DNA of 64,000 nucleotides. Source: Calocera cornea HHB12733 (lineage: Eukaryota > Basidiomycota > Dacrymycetes > Dacrymycetales > Dacrymycetaceae). Below, in pieces: positions 43,350 through 54,900 of this stretch. Within the stretch, counting starts at the first letter, position 1. Every line of letters begins with the position of its first letter. Position numbers and translations under genes: made by a program. The stretch lies in assembly GCA_001632435.1 (NCBI GenBank), contig KV423989.1, forward strand, positions 64,246 through 128,245. The letters are read 5' to 3'. A model generated the notes under the pieces. The model saw only the letters and a program-made list of their open reading frames with translations. It was not told the origin of the DNA and did not search any database.

Positions 43350-43690
43350 GTCGGTCCTGCCTCTCACAGAGCGAGGAGTGATTTCTCGAGTTTGGCGAAT
43401 CCCGACAGGAACGCAAGTGGTCGGAAACCAATGCCGGCCGCGCCGTACTCGCCTAAGCAGCGGTACTTCCATTCCTTCATATGAACTCGCCCGCCTTAAT
43501 AAGCACAGGCTCGACCTTCCAGTCCCGGGTGAGCAGGACAGGATCGCGATGGACTGAGTTGGTCATGGCGAACTTGTGCCCGAAACAGTCCCGTGGTCCG
43601 TAGCTGAACGTGACGCATTGCTCGACCTCCGCTCAGAAATGTACCTCCCGGGATTATCGCTGTACTATCTTTCGTTGTGATCTGAGGATC
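43350..43690 (-). pseudogene. cytochrome P450 relic, haem-loop region (group I)
   Basis: On the minus strand the sequence reads TTKDSTAIIPGGTFLS, then after a frame change EVEQCVTFSYGPRDCFGHKF, including the haem loop FSYGPRDCFG, then RDWKVEPVLIKAGEF and a stop. Beyond the stop, in another frame, lies a scrap like the family C-terminus (GIGFRPLAF). It is closest to P450-5 (EVEQGVNFSYGPRICVG). Frameshifts, the stop and the absence of any upstream exons show it is dead. It lies head to head with P450-5, about 250 bp before its start. Confidence 0.75.
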
Positions 43691-43934
43691 GAGTGAGAGA
43701 TGGAGCAAGGAGAGAGCAGGACCCTCAGTGCGGCGACCCTTCATGATCGTGATTCACCAGCTCAGGGTCGTCCAATCCGGCCCCCGGCCTCACGGGCGCG
43801 TAAGGATGGCCTGATTGCAATGGCAGCATACTGGACACGGTTGTTTGATCCTCAGCCCAGTTTCTGGATATCTTGCTTGCTTGTGTGACCACTTACTTCT
43901 GGGCCATCAACGGACAGTACCACCAATACGCAAG

Positions 43935-46033
43935 ATGAGTTGGCACCTGCCGGCGTACGCCTACCTCGCGCTCCTCCTGGCGCTCTTCGTCAACCGCCTC
44001 CTCGCCTACAGAAGCAAGCTCGCCGTATGTACCCTTAGCCTCTCTGCCTTGACCGTTCTGAGATCCCTTTGTGCTCGGTTTACTGTAGCAAGTACAGCAC
44101 CTCCCAGGCCCACGCTACCCCTTCGGACCCATTACGATCATCGCCCTCCTTCTCCCGACATCGTCCTGGAACGCGGGAGTGATGAATGCGTGGGTGAACC
44201 GGTCCACTCGTAAGCCCTTCCTTCTCTACTCTTCCCTCTCCCTGTCCTTGTCCCTTTTGCTGCAAAACCTCATACTGCGACTGATCAGTGATTGGCAACA
44301 GTATTCACCAAATACGGCCTCGACACCATCGCGATAGTGCCCTGGCTATCGGGCCAGCCGATCCTCACCACGCGCTCGGTAGACGTGTCCAAGCAGGTGC
44401 TGGGATTCAAGAGCGAGTGGGACAAGACGGCCGAGCTGGTCCAGGCGCTCGCGTAGGCTCATGATCTGCTTTCCCCTGCTGTGCTGGGGACGAAAGCGCG
44501 GGTTGCTCACGCGGAGGTGTAGGATGTTCGGCGAGAACCTGTTCGCGTGCTACAAGGACCGGTGGGCAAGGCACAGGCGGATCGTCCAGCCCGGGTTCAC
44601 GACCGCGCTGTCAGTCCGGGCTACCCCAGATGAAGTCTATCTCACAAATTACGCAGATATGCCCAGGTCTGGGACGAGAGCGTGCGCGTGTACTATGATA
44701 TGATCCGGAGCGAGGGATGGGCGGACAGGTCGTCGTTCACGATCCCTGACGTGCCGGCTGTGACATCCAAGGTGCGCCTTTCATCCGCGTTGTCTCACCT
44801 CGTCGTCTAACATCCCGTGCTAGATCGCTCTCTACCTCATCGCCTCCTGCGGCTTTGGGCTGCCCCTGACTTGGTCAGACACCGTAGGCGAAAAAGTCCG
44901 TGGCTTGAGCCTATCGCAGTGCTTCGAGGTCTCAGCGAATGCGGTCATACCGCAAGCGCTGCTCCCTAAATGGGTGTTGAATCTGCCCTGGAGCTAGTGC
45001 GCCCTTCCTTCCTGCCCTACTTCCACTCCCTTACATGCGGAGGCAGCTTCAAACGCATCAAAGAGGCGAACCTTGCGCTCGAGTCCATCGTCCGGCGCAT
45101 CATCGAGAAGCGCCGACAGGACGGGCCGAACCCGCTCACCGAGGCGGAGGCGAACGAGAAGGATGTATTCAGCCTATTGCTGAACGCGAATGACGCGGAG
45201 AAGGACTCGAGGGCCGCGCTGACGGACCAGGAGCTGCTCAGCAACGTCTTCTTGCTCATGCTCGCGGGGCATGAGACGACCAGCCGGGGGCTGGGGTCGA
45301 CCCTCGGATTGCTGGCTTGCCATCCCAAGGTGCAGGATAAGGCACATAGCGAGATCATGCACGTTACTGGCGGGGTTCGCGATCCTGTGAGCACGCGCTG
45401 TACAAGAGGGATCGCATCATACTGATGTTAGCAGAACTACGACGACTACGACGCTCTTCCTTATACCCTCGGCTGCTTCCTTGAAGGCATGCGGATCATC
45501 CGTAAGACTCACCTCCGACGCTCATACGAAGCATATGTTGACATCGAACAGCGAGCGTGACCGGTATTCCCCGAAGAGCGACAGTGGACACGTCGCTGAA
45601 GGTCCGGGAGAAAGATGGCACAATGTCCACGCTCCCTATCAAACAGGGCACCGTGATCTCTGTTGATTTTATCAACATTTGTGAGCACTCCGGAATCCTC
45701 TACCGTGAACGGCAACCTGATCGTCTCGCAGGCTTCAACCCGGAATATTACCCGTCTCCGGAAGTATACGACCCGGCTCGCTGGCTCGATCCCGAGGTCG
45801 AACAGGGCGTCAACTTCAGCTACGGTCCGCGTATATGCGTAGGCAAGAAGTTCGCCATGTGCGAGGCGCTCGCAACACTGGCCATGCTCCTGAAGGACTA
45901 CAAGCTGGAGCCGATACTGGAAGAGGGCGAGAGCGTGCCACAGTGGAGGCAACGGAATCTGGAGGGCAACATCCAGACCGGTGTGGGTTTTGGCCCGGCG
46001 AAGTTTCCGATTCGGGTGGTGAAGCGGGTTTAG
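43935..46033 (+). CDS. cytochrome P450 (P450-5, group I)
   Basis: The start at 43935 encodes MSWHLPAYAYLALLLALF, a membrane anchor, then HLPGPRYPFGP. Motifs in order: SSWNAGVMNAW, EWDKTAELVQAL, the C-helix DRWARHRRIVQPGF, SCGFGLPLTW, the I-helix AGHETTSRGL in one exon, the K-helix EGMR, PARW, and the haem loop FSYGPRICVGKKFA. The C-terminus is FGPAKFPIRVVKRV. About ten exons join in phase. One donor, after the C-helix exon, is GTCAGT, weaker than the others. The gene appears intact. It is closest to P450-1 and to the relics at 37.5 and 43.4 kb. Methyltransferase C is its nearest biosynthetic neighbour. Confidence 0.87.
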
Positions 46034-46897
46034 CGCGCAAGTACAGCACGTCTACAGTCTTCCTGTCAGTGGTGAGCAAACGCCGCCCATGCACGCGCAG
46101 TGAGACGTGCCCGGCGCCCTGTGCAGTATCCTTTACGCAACAGGTAGACTGGGAGCCTGGACGCATCCTTTGTCGTAGTGCTGGTAACGGGCGCTTGTTG
46201 ATCTAAAACGAGAGCCATTTTGAGCAAACTGAAAAGTTATTCATCGACGTCTGCTACCCCCTGACTTCATGTGTGCCGGTCAGTCTCAAAAGTTCGTTCG
46301 TTCCGACACCGCCATGTAGAAAGTACGTCGATGTAACGAGCCATGTGCAGGAATTCGGATGCGCAGCACGTCCACGGCGCCCCGACAAATTCATGGAAAA
46401 TAGATACCACGTGATCGCGGTGTGTCTACGCGAAATTTGTGCGGCGATCGACGTACGCAATGTCTCTCTAGGGGGTGGGACGACACCGCGAGCCAGGCTA
46501 CGGTCTCTCTATATGGGCTCGGGCACGGGCGCAGGCCCGGGCTTATTGACAAAGAGGCGGTGCACAGTACCGGCGCATGCCGATCCAGCCTCCCGACCAA
46601 CGCGCTGGATGGCTTCCCTTGCCGAAGCTTCGTTAGAATATACCATGCTCCGCGCTGTTCCGTACTACTCCAAGTGCTTCTGTGATGCCCCAAGCCTGCT
46701 AATCTGAACTTCAATTCTTCTCCGTGATCGGTATACTTGGGTAGACGCTCGTCGTTCCCAAGACATGCAACGGCATGCGATGCTTGCTGGAGGTCTCGAT
46801 GGGTGTAATATATATATACCAAGGATACTGGTTGGCTCACAAGTTCGCATCTGAGCCATTGCGACCTTGACGACATCTCTCTACTGCGCTTAGATCG
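46034..46897. other. spacer upstream of the A-T-R gene
   Basis: About 860 bp: 3' region of P450-5 and promoter of the A-T-R gene, with a TA-rich stretch (ATATATATA at about 46810) roughly 85 bp before the start codon. No gene is recognised. Confidence 0.45.
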
Positions 46898-49800
46898 ATG
46901 ACCAGCGGCGCGCCCGAGGCCCGATTCCCACCAGGCTATGTCACTCAGCAGTCTGCCAACGTTCCCACGTTTACGCCTCCTCCCTTCGACGGGTCCTTAC
47001 CTGTTGGGGAGTTCGTTGATTGGTTCGTGCTGCACCATCATCCGATGAGGTACGCACTGATATCCTCGAAAGGCACCTGAGATACAGCGAATATCACAAC
47101 TACTGTCTCCTAGTTGAGGATGGAGACCAAGAAAATGTTCCTATTACGTACGGAGAATGTGCGCGTTCTATATCCTTCCCATCTGAACGCTATTCACCCG
47201 TATCGCAGTCTGTCGTGCCATCCATCGAGTCGCCAAACAGATTCAGGATGCTGTACCCGATGGTCCGGCAAGGGCAGACGGCATGCCCAAGACCATCGCA
47301 CTGCTTTCACCGGCCGATGTGTTTACCTACTTCACTCTACTTCTGGGTATCATAAGAGCTGGCTTTGAGGTACACTATCTATGTCTGGCCTTCAGATCCC
47401 ATTGCTCAAGGCGTCTATAGGTATTCCCCTTGTCGAATCGAAACTCAGATGCAGGTATTAAGCACCTCATCACCGGGGTGGATGCACACTACTTGCTCGG
47501 ATCTGTCGGAACTGAGAATAAACCTCGGACGGCCCTGCAGCAGTCGATATACACCGTGGTCACCGAGCTGAAGAGCGATAACTACGACATCGCTCTTCTT
47601 CCAGAGCCGCACTTCACCGAGATCTATCCCAGGCTGGCTCGCCGTCCAATAACGCCGTATGACCGGGAGGCAGACATCTCTAGGACGCCGGTTCTTCCTC
47701 CGCTCTCCTCTTTGCCATCCTATCACAATGCCGATCCGCACAGTCATCCGTGCTTGATTCTGCACTCGTCAGGAAGTACCAAATTTCCCAAAACTATTCG
47801 ACAGAATCAACGATCGACCCGGCATCTTCTTGACTGGCCATGGTACGGCGATGTAGATCTTGGAGGAACAGTAGCCTCTGTTGTCGGAACGCCAGGGTAC
47901 GTCGGCTCTTATAAGCTTCATGGCACAGTGATGCTAAGAGTTGACCCAGCTTCCACACTGGTGGCATAGCATTTGGCGTCAGTATCTATGCTCGCTTCTC
48001 TGTCTACCAAAGCACTGACTTGCCATCATCATCTTGAAGATTGCACTCCCGTTTGGAGGTTAGCAGTAGGGCCAAGATATCCAGTCTGACCGTGCTAATC
48101 TTTCTAATAGCTGGAGTTACGCTGGTCAACTTCATGCCTGCTGAGCCTGCCGTGCAGACCACTGCTGAAACCGCCCTTCTCTCTTTCAAGAAATCACATT
48201 GCGATTGGTGCTTCGGCGTCCCAGCTTTCTTGGATGTGGGTTTCGATGTCTCGTTGCGACGTTCTTGCGAATTTCTGACCCAACGGCTCTAGTCATATTC
48301 CAATGACCCCGATACTATCCAGCTCCTGGCAACTAAAAGGGCCGTTGTAAGTCGTCTTCCGCTCCATCATGATAGTGTCTGAGAGCTTTGAAGTTATTTG
48401 GTTCTGCACCCCTTCCTGAAGAAGCCGGTGACAGGCTAATCGCCGGAGGCGTCAACCTGGTCAATATCTACGGTGCAACAGAAATATGTATTGTCTCTCG
48501 AATATCCTTCGAGCGTAAAACAGATTGGCTTGTACGTGGGAAATCCATAGCCTGAGCAGCACTGAAACTAACAAAGAGAATAGTATACCGAAATATCGCC
48601 GATGACTAGCCATCGACTGCAAGCTGATGACGAAGCGGGCGACATATATCGTCTCGTGTTCGAGGTGATCATCCCAGTATCTGAGTCCTGCAGCGGAGGC
48701 ATTTATACATCTTACAGGCGAACGACCACTACTCTCCTGCAGTCTACAACATTCCGGGAGAGTTTGCGTACGATACCAACGATGTCGCGGTTCCCCATCC
48801 GACACAGAAGAATCGGTATCGAATCCTTGGCAGGGCTGATGACCAGATCATGCATTCGACCGGAGAGGTCAGCCTTCTCTCATTTACCTGGGACAATGCT
48901 CATGCTGTCTAACAGAAAACCAATCCGGGCCCGCTGGGTATGTTCATGTCTGCGCGTGGTGAGAGATCGTGCTAAAGCAAAGCAGAGAACATCCTATGTG
49001 GTTCGCCACTCATCAAAACCGCGGTGTACTTTGGCCGGGCACGCATTCAAACAGGCGTTATTGTCGAACCGTTCATCCCTGTCGATATCTCGTCGGAGGC
49101 GGCTATTGCAGAGTTCCGAAACAAGATCTGGCCCTACGTCGAACGCGCCAACAAGTTTGGCCCATCCCACTCAAGGGTCTTCAAAGAGTACGTTCTTGTC
49201 TCCGATCCCGTCAACAAACCTCTGGCAAGAACACCGAAAGGGTCAATAGCGAGAAACTCGGTCTTGCAACAATACGAGGACGAGATTGAGAAAGTAAGCA
49301 GCTTTCTACAGTCCGAAATCTCAGCACCTTACTTTTGTATAGCTCTACGCGACCGTACACGAATACACCCAGTATGAATGGGCACAACCACCTTCGGTCT
49401 GGGATGAAGACGGCATCTACGACTTCGTTGCACGGGTCATCAATGGAGTAATGAAGGAGGGAGTAGGCGGGCCGATTGATGCTCAACGCGATCTGTTTGA
49501 GCAAGGCTGCGACAGGTCAGCCGCTTCAAAGTTCCCACGTCAAAGGAACGTTCTAACGCCGTTCACAGCTTACAAGCCACGCTGATCCGGAATAGCATCA
49601 TTCATGCCCTAAGATCTTGTCCCATGATAACTCGGCAGAGCGAGACTCAAACACAAACTGACCCCGCCCGGAATGTGCCTCAGAATATCGTGTTCGAGTA
49701 TCCAACCATTTCCAGTTTGGCCGAATTCATGACTCAACTTGTTAACGGCGCTCGAGAGACGCGGCAGCAGACTGGCGACGTTGCGAAGATGCTTGCACTC

Positions 49801-51181
49801 GTCACCAAGTACGGCACTGACTGGCCATCACCAATCAATGCCCGTGGCGAAGACGGTGAACCTGCAACAAACAACGGGAATGACTATGCACATCATCAAT
49901 GCGTGCTGCTCACGGGCACCACTGGCACTCTCGGCGCTTACATCCTCTCCTCTCTTCTCCTGGATGACCAGGTTGAAAAGGTGTACGCATTCAACCGTCC
50001 GAGCACATCACAGACCGTTACGGAGCGACAACTCGAAGCCTTTGTCGATCGGGGCATTCCTGAGAAGATGATTCGCCACCCTAAGCTTGTATTGGTGGAG
50101 GGCGATACGAGCGAGTCGGGCTTGGCCATTGACTCCGCCTTGTATACAGAGGTATGCACTTCCAACATCGCACGTTACTTTGCTGAACCCGATGCAGATG
50201 CTGTCGTCCGTGACTTGCATCATCCACAACGCGTGGCGTCTGGACTTCAACATGGGCGTTTCGTCTTTCGAGTCTCACATTCGTGGTGCCAGAAACCTGA
50301 TGGACCTGGCCCTCAAGTCGGAGCGGCCCGAGAAGCCTCATTTCTTCTTCACCTCCTCCATCGGCACCATCGCGAATTGGACCCGGAAGGGCCCTGTTCC
50401 CGAGGAGCCGTTAGAGGCAGAAGTCGCCCTTGGCACTGGATACGGAGAAAGCAAATGGGTTGTTGACAAGGCAAGTCACTGTTCCTTGACATGAATGTTG
50501 AAGCTCTTAACGGCGATCAGATTATGAGAGCAGCCTCGGAGCAACGTGGGCTACGAACGACGACGTTTCGGATTGGTCAGCTCGCGGGTTCCATGGTCAA
50601 CGGTGCATGGAACACCACAGATTGGGTGCCTCACATTGTGAAGGCCGGGTACATCATGGGCAGCCTCCCTTTGATGGGGGAAGAAGACGTGATATCGTGG
50701 CTCCCTGTAGATGCCGCTGCTGTTTCCGTAAGAGCTGGTGAACTATGTTGCATACGATGGGCTGATTGTGGTGTAGATTGTGCAAGCGATGCATCATCAG
50801 TCGACGGACGTCAATCGTACGCTCCATGTTTGTCATCCTTATGTGGCGCGTTGGAATATGGTCATATATGCCATTGCCGACTACTTGGAGCGGAAAGGAC
50901 GTCACCTCAATTTTGAGCCGTACTGGACTTGGTTTCAGAGGCTCGAAGCCTCAGCCAACGAATCAGGGGCCCTCCAGAAAAATCCTGCTTTAAAGCTTCT
51001 CGACTTCCTCAGGTCTGGCACTATCAAGCACACGCACCAACGAGAAGCAATGGGTTTCCCCCTTGTTGACACCCAGAAGATGCAGACGACCTCCAGCACT
51101 CTGAGCAACATTCCTCGCCTGGATGTTTCCGACGTGGAACGCTGGATGGATTACTGGGTGGCGCACGGTTTGTTCGCCTGA
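46898..51181 (+). CDS. NRPS-like adenylation-thiolation-reductase (A-T-R) enzyme, left copy
   Basis: A multi-exon gene starting MTSGAPEARFPPGYV. The adenylation domain (about 47.05-49.3 kb) has ITYGEC, LILHSSGSTKFPK (core A3), CDWCFGVPAFLD, YGATE (core A5), GRADDQIMHSTGEKTNP (core A8) and TPKGSIARNS (core A10 Lys). The carrier domain has LFEQGCDSLQ, whose Ser takes phosphopantetheine. The thioester reductase begins LLTGTTGTLGAY (NADP-binding) and has YGESKW (Tyr/Lys pair). This is the layout of carboxylic acid reductase and Lys2-like enzymes, which activate an acid and release an aldehyde or alcohol. Every exon can be joined in frame; one reductase intron uses a GC donor (GCAAGT). In A5, the residues after YGATE are IC instead of the usual AG. 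A near-identical inverted copy lies at 60960-64000. Confidence 0.85.
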
Positions 51182-51800
51182 AGGCACCATGCGTATATAT
51201 AGAAAGTACGCAGTTCAAATGGAAATATTGAAGAAGTAGACTGCGAAAGCTAAACTAGCGGCGGTATATATTGATTCCCTCAATCACACTAGATTGAGTG
51301 ACATGAATGTCGTTTGCTCATAAGGACGATCTCATTGTAATCTTTAGAGGGAACATTTCGGTCCGAAGCCAACGTTGCTATCGACCTCACTCTCCAATTA
51401 GGCTTGATCTGATAGTCGCGCAAGAGGAGGCAATGGGGCCCAACAGACCGGTCACCGCGAATCTTCGCCCAATGCAGACCCGTGGCCCATAGGAGATCAA
51501 GTTCAGCAACGGCTCCATCGAGGGGTCCAGCCAGCGAGAAGGTAAGAAGCTGTCGGGTGCCGGATACACTCGGGCGTTTCTTCCAACTCCAATCCAGTCG
51601 ATCCACACGACCTGATAGGCATTGAAGACTAACTCATGGATATTGGCTTGCCGTCCTGGCCGGGAACAGAGAGTACGATGTCACTCAGAGGTGTGCGGAT
51701 CATTGCAAGCGAGCTCACTGCCCGATGTGATGGGAACACAATTGACAGTGGATATGTGAAGGTGAAGCGGCTTAATGAAAAAGAGGGCGTCGCGTTTGAA
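48148..51800 (+). repeat. inverted segmental duplication, left arm
   Basis: This arm and 60350-64000 are inverted copies of about 3.65 kb, highly similar through the A-T-R gene and its 3' flank (reductase proteins about 97% identical by eye) and less so in the P450 end. The left limit is set by the window end of the partner; the true arm extends further. The right limit lies in the P450 relic, about 100 bp before the fuconate dehydratase stop codon. Confidence 0.9.
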
Positions 51801-51810
51801 GTTGTGCGGG
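51312..51810 (-). pseudogene. 3'-end relic of a P450-6 copy
   Basis: The minus strand repeats the last exons of P450-6: MIRTPLSDIVLSVPGQDGKP, WIDWIGVGRNARVYP, PSRWLDPSMEPLL and the haem loop SYGPRVCIGRRFA. Lesions relative to P450-6 include an in-frame stop before VVWIDW, a 3-nt insertion before SYGP, a one-base loss after RRFAVT, and a deletion of about 40 nt near the C-terminus. No exons upstream of the substrate-strand region exist, because the duplication arm ends here. It is convergent with the left A-T-R gene, as P450-6 is with the right copy. Confidence 0.88.
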
Positions 51811-51898
51811 CGCGCAAGGTCGCCAAGTTCCAGTGCACGGGATATATCGGACCTATCTTTGTTTATTCATACATATGGTACGCCGGTACGTACGTGCG

Positions 51899-53722
51899 CT
51901 ACATAAGTACGGCCTTCGGCTTGCCTTCTGCAACGCTCTTCCAGTACGCCCCGTCGGGGAAGCCGAACTCCTCGAATGCCGAGTCCTTCATGTGCGTGCT
52001 GTGGACCTGTCAGATGGAAGCCATGATTGACAAGATCCATCACCCACCTATACCCTTGCTCCGGGTCATTCGGCACGTTATATCTCCCGTTGGTATTGAG
52101 TGTGACAGGCGCTACGAAGTGCTCGTGCAGATGGTCCGCGTATTCCAGGACGTTCCGCTCCATAGTGCCAGATACGCATATGTAGTCGATCAACGATAGA
52201 TGCAACGCATGTTCGCACAGGCCAACACCACCGGCGTGAGGACAGACAATGACACCGGACCTGGAGAGGGATTAGTCACTGTTTAGATGATATGTGATAA
52301 CCCGTACTTTGCCGCCATCAGCAGGACTCCAAGAATCTCCGTTACACCCGCCAGCCTGCAGCTGTCGATCTGGCACACATCGATCGCGTTCGCCTCGAGC
52401 AGCTGCTTGAAGATCATGCGATTGTGTGCATGCTCTCCAGTCGCCACGCCGATGCCATAAGGTTTCAACGCCTTGCGAATAGCGGCATGACCGAGGATGT
52501 CGTCTGGGGCTGTCGGCTCCTCGATAAACCACGGCTTTGTCGGTGCGAGCTGGATGACATAATCGATCGCCTCTTGGACATCCCACACTTGGTTGGCATC
52601 CATCATCAGCACACTGCCGGTTGGACCAGCGTTCTTCCCTTCGATGCTCTTCGGGTCGATCACCTTTCCTGGGGAAAGATTGGCCGGATTGTCGATGATC
52701 GAGCGAATTAGCTTCGCCCTCCGGAGGTCGTCTTGCAGGTCCGCCCCTACCTTCATCTAGTGACCGGTCAGCTAGATAATACAGAACAACGACATTGCGC
52801 ACCTTGAAATGGTTGAACCCCCTCCCAATCGCCTCCTTCGTCAATCGGGAAACCTGCTCGTCATCATATAGCAGCCATCCAGCAGAGGTGATGTATGCCG
52901 GGTATCTGAGTTTTCGATCAATTTGAGAACAGTTATTTCCTTGGACCCACGCACCCAATCTCCCGGACCAGCTCTTCCCTCTCCTTCTTCCCCGCTTCCT
53001 TCGCCTTCAGCATCTCGAGAGCTTCCTCAGGGGTTATCATGTCGGTGATATACCGGAATGCGGTGCTTTTGACGAACTCCTCCTGCAAGTACTCCGTTAG
53101 AGCTCACCCACCACTGGGCTGCCGATAGATTCACGTACCGGAGTGAAGTCTGCCACGAGCTTCCACAGCGGCTTCTTCCGAGCCCGAGCGTACATGTCCC
53201 AGAGCGCGTTATCCACCGCTGCCGTCGCCAAGTGGATGATTCCCTTCTCCGGGCCAACCCTGCAAACATCGTCACTGGTCAGCCTCCACCATCATTAGAA
53301 TCGGCGAAAGGACGTACCATCGTAGCTGATAATCCGAGACCAAGAAGGTCCACGTTTCCCCCATATTCGAAAAGAGCCCTTCCACGTCCTTCCCGATCAG
53401 TCTAGCGGCAACTTGTTCGATTGCCTCGCAAACGATCTCGGTCCCTCGGCCGATCGTGAATGTCATCCCATAACTCGACAGGGCAGGATCCGACGTGTGT
53501 AGCGCAATGTAGGCTGCGGAGTAGTCGACGTCTACATTCCTATTAGTGTAGCCGTCAGCTTTTGGGCCCGTAGGAAGTAACGAGGACTTACATGGCATCG
53601 GATCCAGCGCCGTTGAGGCTAGTCGGGAACCGAATATCTGGAAAGCACCGTTCAGCATTCTATTCTGTGGACAGCGCGGTATGCTCACCCTTGACCTCAA
53701 ATGCTGTAATTGTAGGCGACAT
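51899..53722 (-). CDS. ENOSF1: L-fuconate dehydratase-like enolase-superfamily enzyme
   Basis: The start at 53722 (MSPTITAFEVK) leads through several short exons: DIRFPTSLNGAGSDAM, then DVDYSAAYIALHTSD, GETWTFLVSDYQLRW, WLLYDDEQVSRLTKEA and onward. The catalytic barrel shows the Lys motif FNHFK/MKVGADLQDD, metal-binding Asp in MMDANQVWD, Glu in IEEPTAPDD and Glu plus His in ATGEHAHNR. The C-terminus has LSLIDYICVSG and LEYADHLHEHF, ending GKPKAVLM. This matches ENOSF1-type L-fuconate dehydratases, which convert sugar acids to 2-keto-3-deoxy acids. It appears intact. Its stop is only about 100 bp from the end of the inverted duplication. It is probably primary metabolism. Confidence 0.87.
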
Positions 53723-54076
53723 GATGGACAAGGTAAAAGTACAAGGATGCCCAGGCGGAAAGTCGAGGCTGGGCGATCTCCATCCTCCAGCATGTTATGT
53801 CGTGCCCATGCGGGAGTTCGGGACGGCAAGGGTCCCGTGGAGTGGTTTCGCGCATGCGGGGTAATCGGCCGGTGCGTTGTGCCGCACTGATCAGTTGGGA
53901 TCACCGCGGCCTGGAACGCATTCGGTGGGGAGTAACGACGAGATGCGTGCCCTGTGCCCTGTGCCCTCACGCGCGCCGGAGGCAATATACCTCCGCACTG
54001 CCAAAAAAGGAGATTTTCGAAAACGCGGAGCGCTGCCTCAGGGTGCCCTTCTGCCTACCGGGTTAGGATGCATGTG

Positions 54077-54164
54077 TTAGGGTACTAGTTAGGAGAAGCG
54101 AGCGGAGCGAGATTAGGGTTGGGGATGGGTTGAGGTTAGGGTTAGGGGTGGGTTAGGGTTAGGG
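54077..54164 (+). repeat. degenerate telomere-like TTAGGG cluster
   Basis: TTAGGG occurs at 54077, 54113, 54136, 54142, 54153 and 54159, with GGGTTGGGG and GGGATGGG variants between. TTAGGG is the telomere unit of most basidiomycetes. Here it is interstitial, with coding DNA on both sides. Confidence 0.8.
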
Positions 54165-54207
54165 TGATAATATTATCTATAACAATTTTAAGAACAAAAG
54201 ACCAGGT

Positions 54208-54235
54208 AAGGCTATGGGCGCAAGCCCATAGCCTT
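54208..54235. repeat. perfect hairpin with GCAA loop
   Basis: AAGGCTATGGGC (54208-54219) is followed by GCAA and the exact complement GCCCATAGCCTT (54224-54235), a 12-bp stem with a GNRA-type loop. It lies in non-coding DNA inside the inverted-repeat segment. Confidence 0.85.
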
Positions 54236-54900
54236 GAGTCCAAAATTACTACTTTAGGTAGGTAGGGTCCACATTTGCCTCCGACGCGCGTCAGGGCACA
54301 GGGTATGACACAAAATATGGGACAAAACGCCTTTCCTATAACATGAATTCAGCCATCCTGCATCTGCCAGCCAAACCACACCCGGATGCCCTTCTTTCCT
54401 CCCTGTTACCCTGCATTCACCCCTCAATTTCTGGCACCCCGTGTCCATCACGGGCCCTGCACACCTCCCTGCATTCTCCCTGCATTTTTCACCCAGTTTT
54501 CCTTTACACCGCCTTATAGTTACCTCCCTTACATGCATTCTCACATATCTCGGAGCTCCGCATACCATGTGTTTCTCTATTTAGTGGCTGTTAGAGTGGA
54601 GGAAAGAAGCCCGATCTGACCAAGTACTCGAACAATGTTGCAAGGGGTAACTGAAGGCTAGGCTGTATTTGGCAAGACAGTGTGAAAGCCAGGACATGTA
54701 CGTGCGCCCCTATGGAGGGAGAAGTGGTGGTAATGGCGGGCAAATTGCGGGTGCGGGGAGGACTTGGGCCATCCGCGGGCAAAACACAGGGAGGCGGGGA
54801 AAGATAGGGGAAGGACAGTGCAAAACGGAGGCGGCTGCCGTGGTATTCTTTTTTGTCCCATATGTCACCTCATACACAGGGCACAGGGCACGCATCTCGT

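Larger units (their letters stand above)
53938..54900. repeat. 963-bp segment bounded by 26-bp inverted repeats
   Basis: A perfect 26-bp inverted repeat lies at 53938-53963 and 54875-54900; it contains GCGTGCCCTGTGCCC. A third, partly inverted relative sits inside at about 54268-54335 (CCGACGCGCG next to AGGGCACAGGG). The interior has telomere-like motifs, a perfect hairpin, an AT-rich patch and no coding sequence. It may be a non-autonomous transposon or two nested ones. The direct repeat TTCGGTGGGG occurs at 53921-53930 and 54909-54918, a few bases outside each end. Confidence 0.75.

Noticed and set aside
44990..45060. Premature stop in P450-5 after NLPWS
   Set aside because: A GTGCGC donor just after the apparent TAG-containing codons (exon ending AGC TA) restores the frame into FKRIKEAN.
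47900..48120. Stops in the left A-T-R adenylation domain suggesting a pseudogene
   Set aside because: Introns at about 47897-47969, 47981-48045 and 48059-48111 join the conserved FHTGGIAFG and VTLVNFMPAEP blocks in frame.
54077..54164. A chromosome end (true telomere)
   Set aside because: Motifs are few, degenerate and interstitial, with intact housekeeping genes on both sides.
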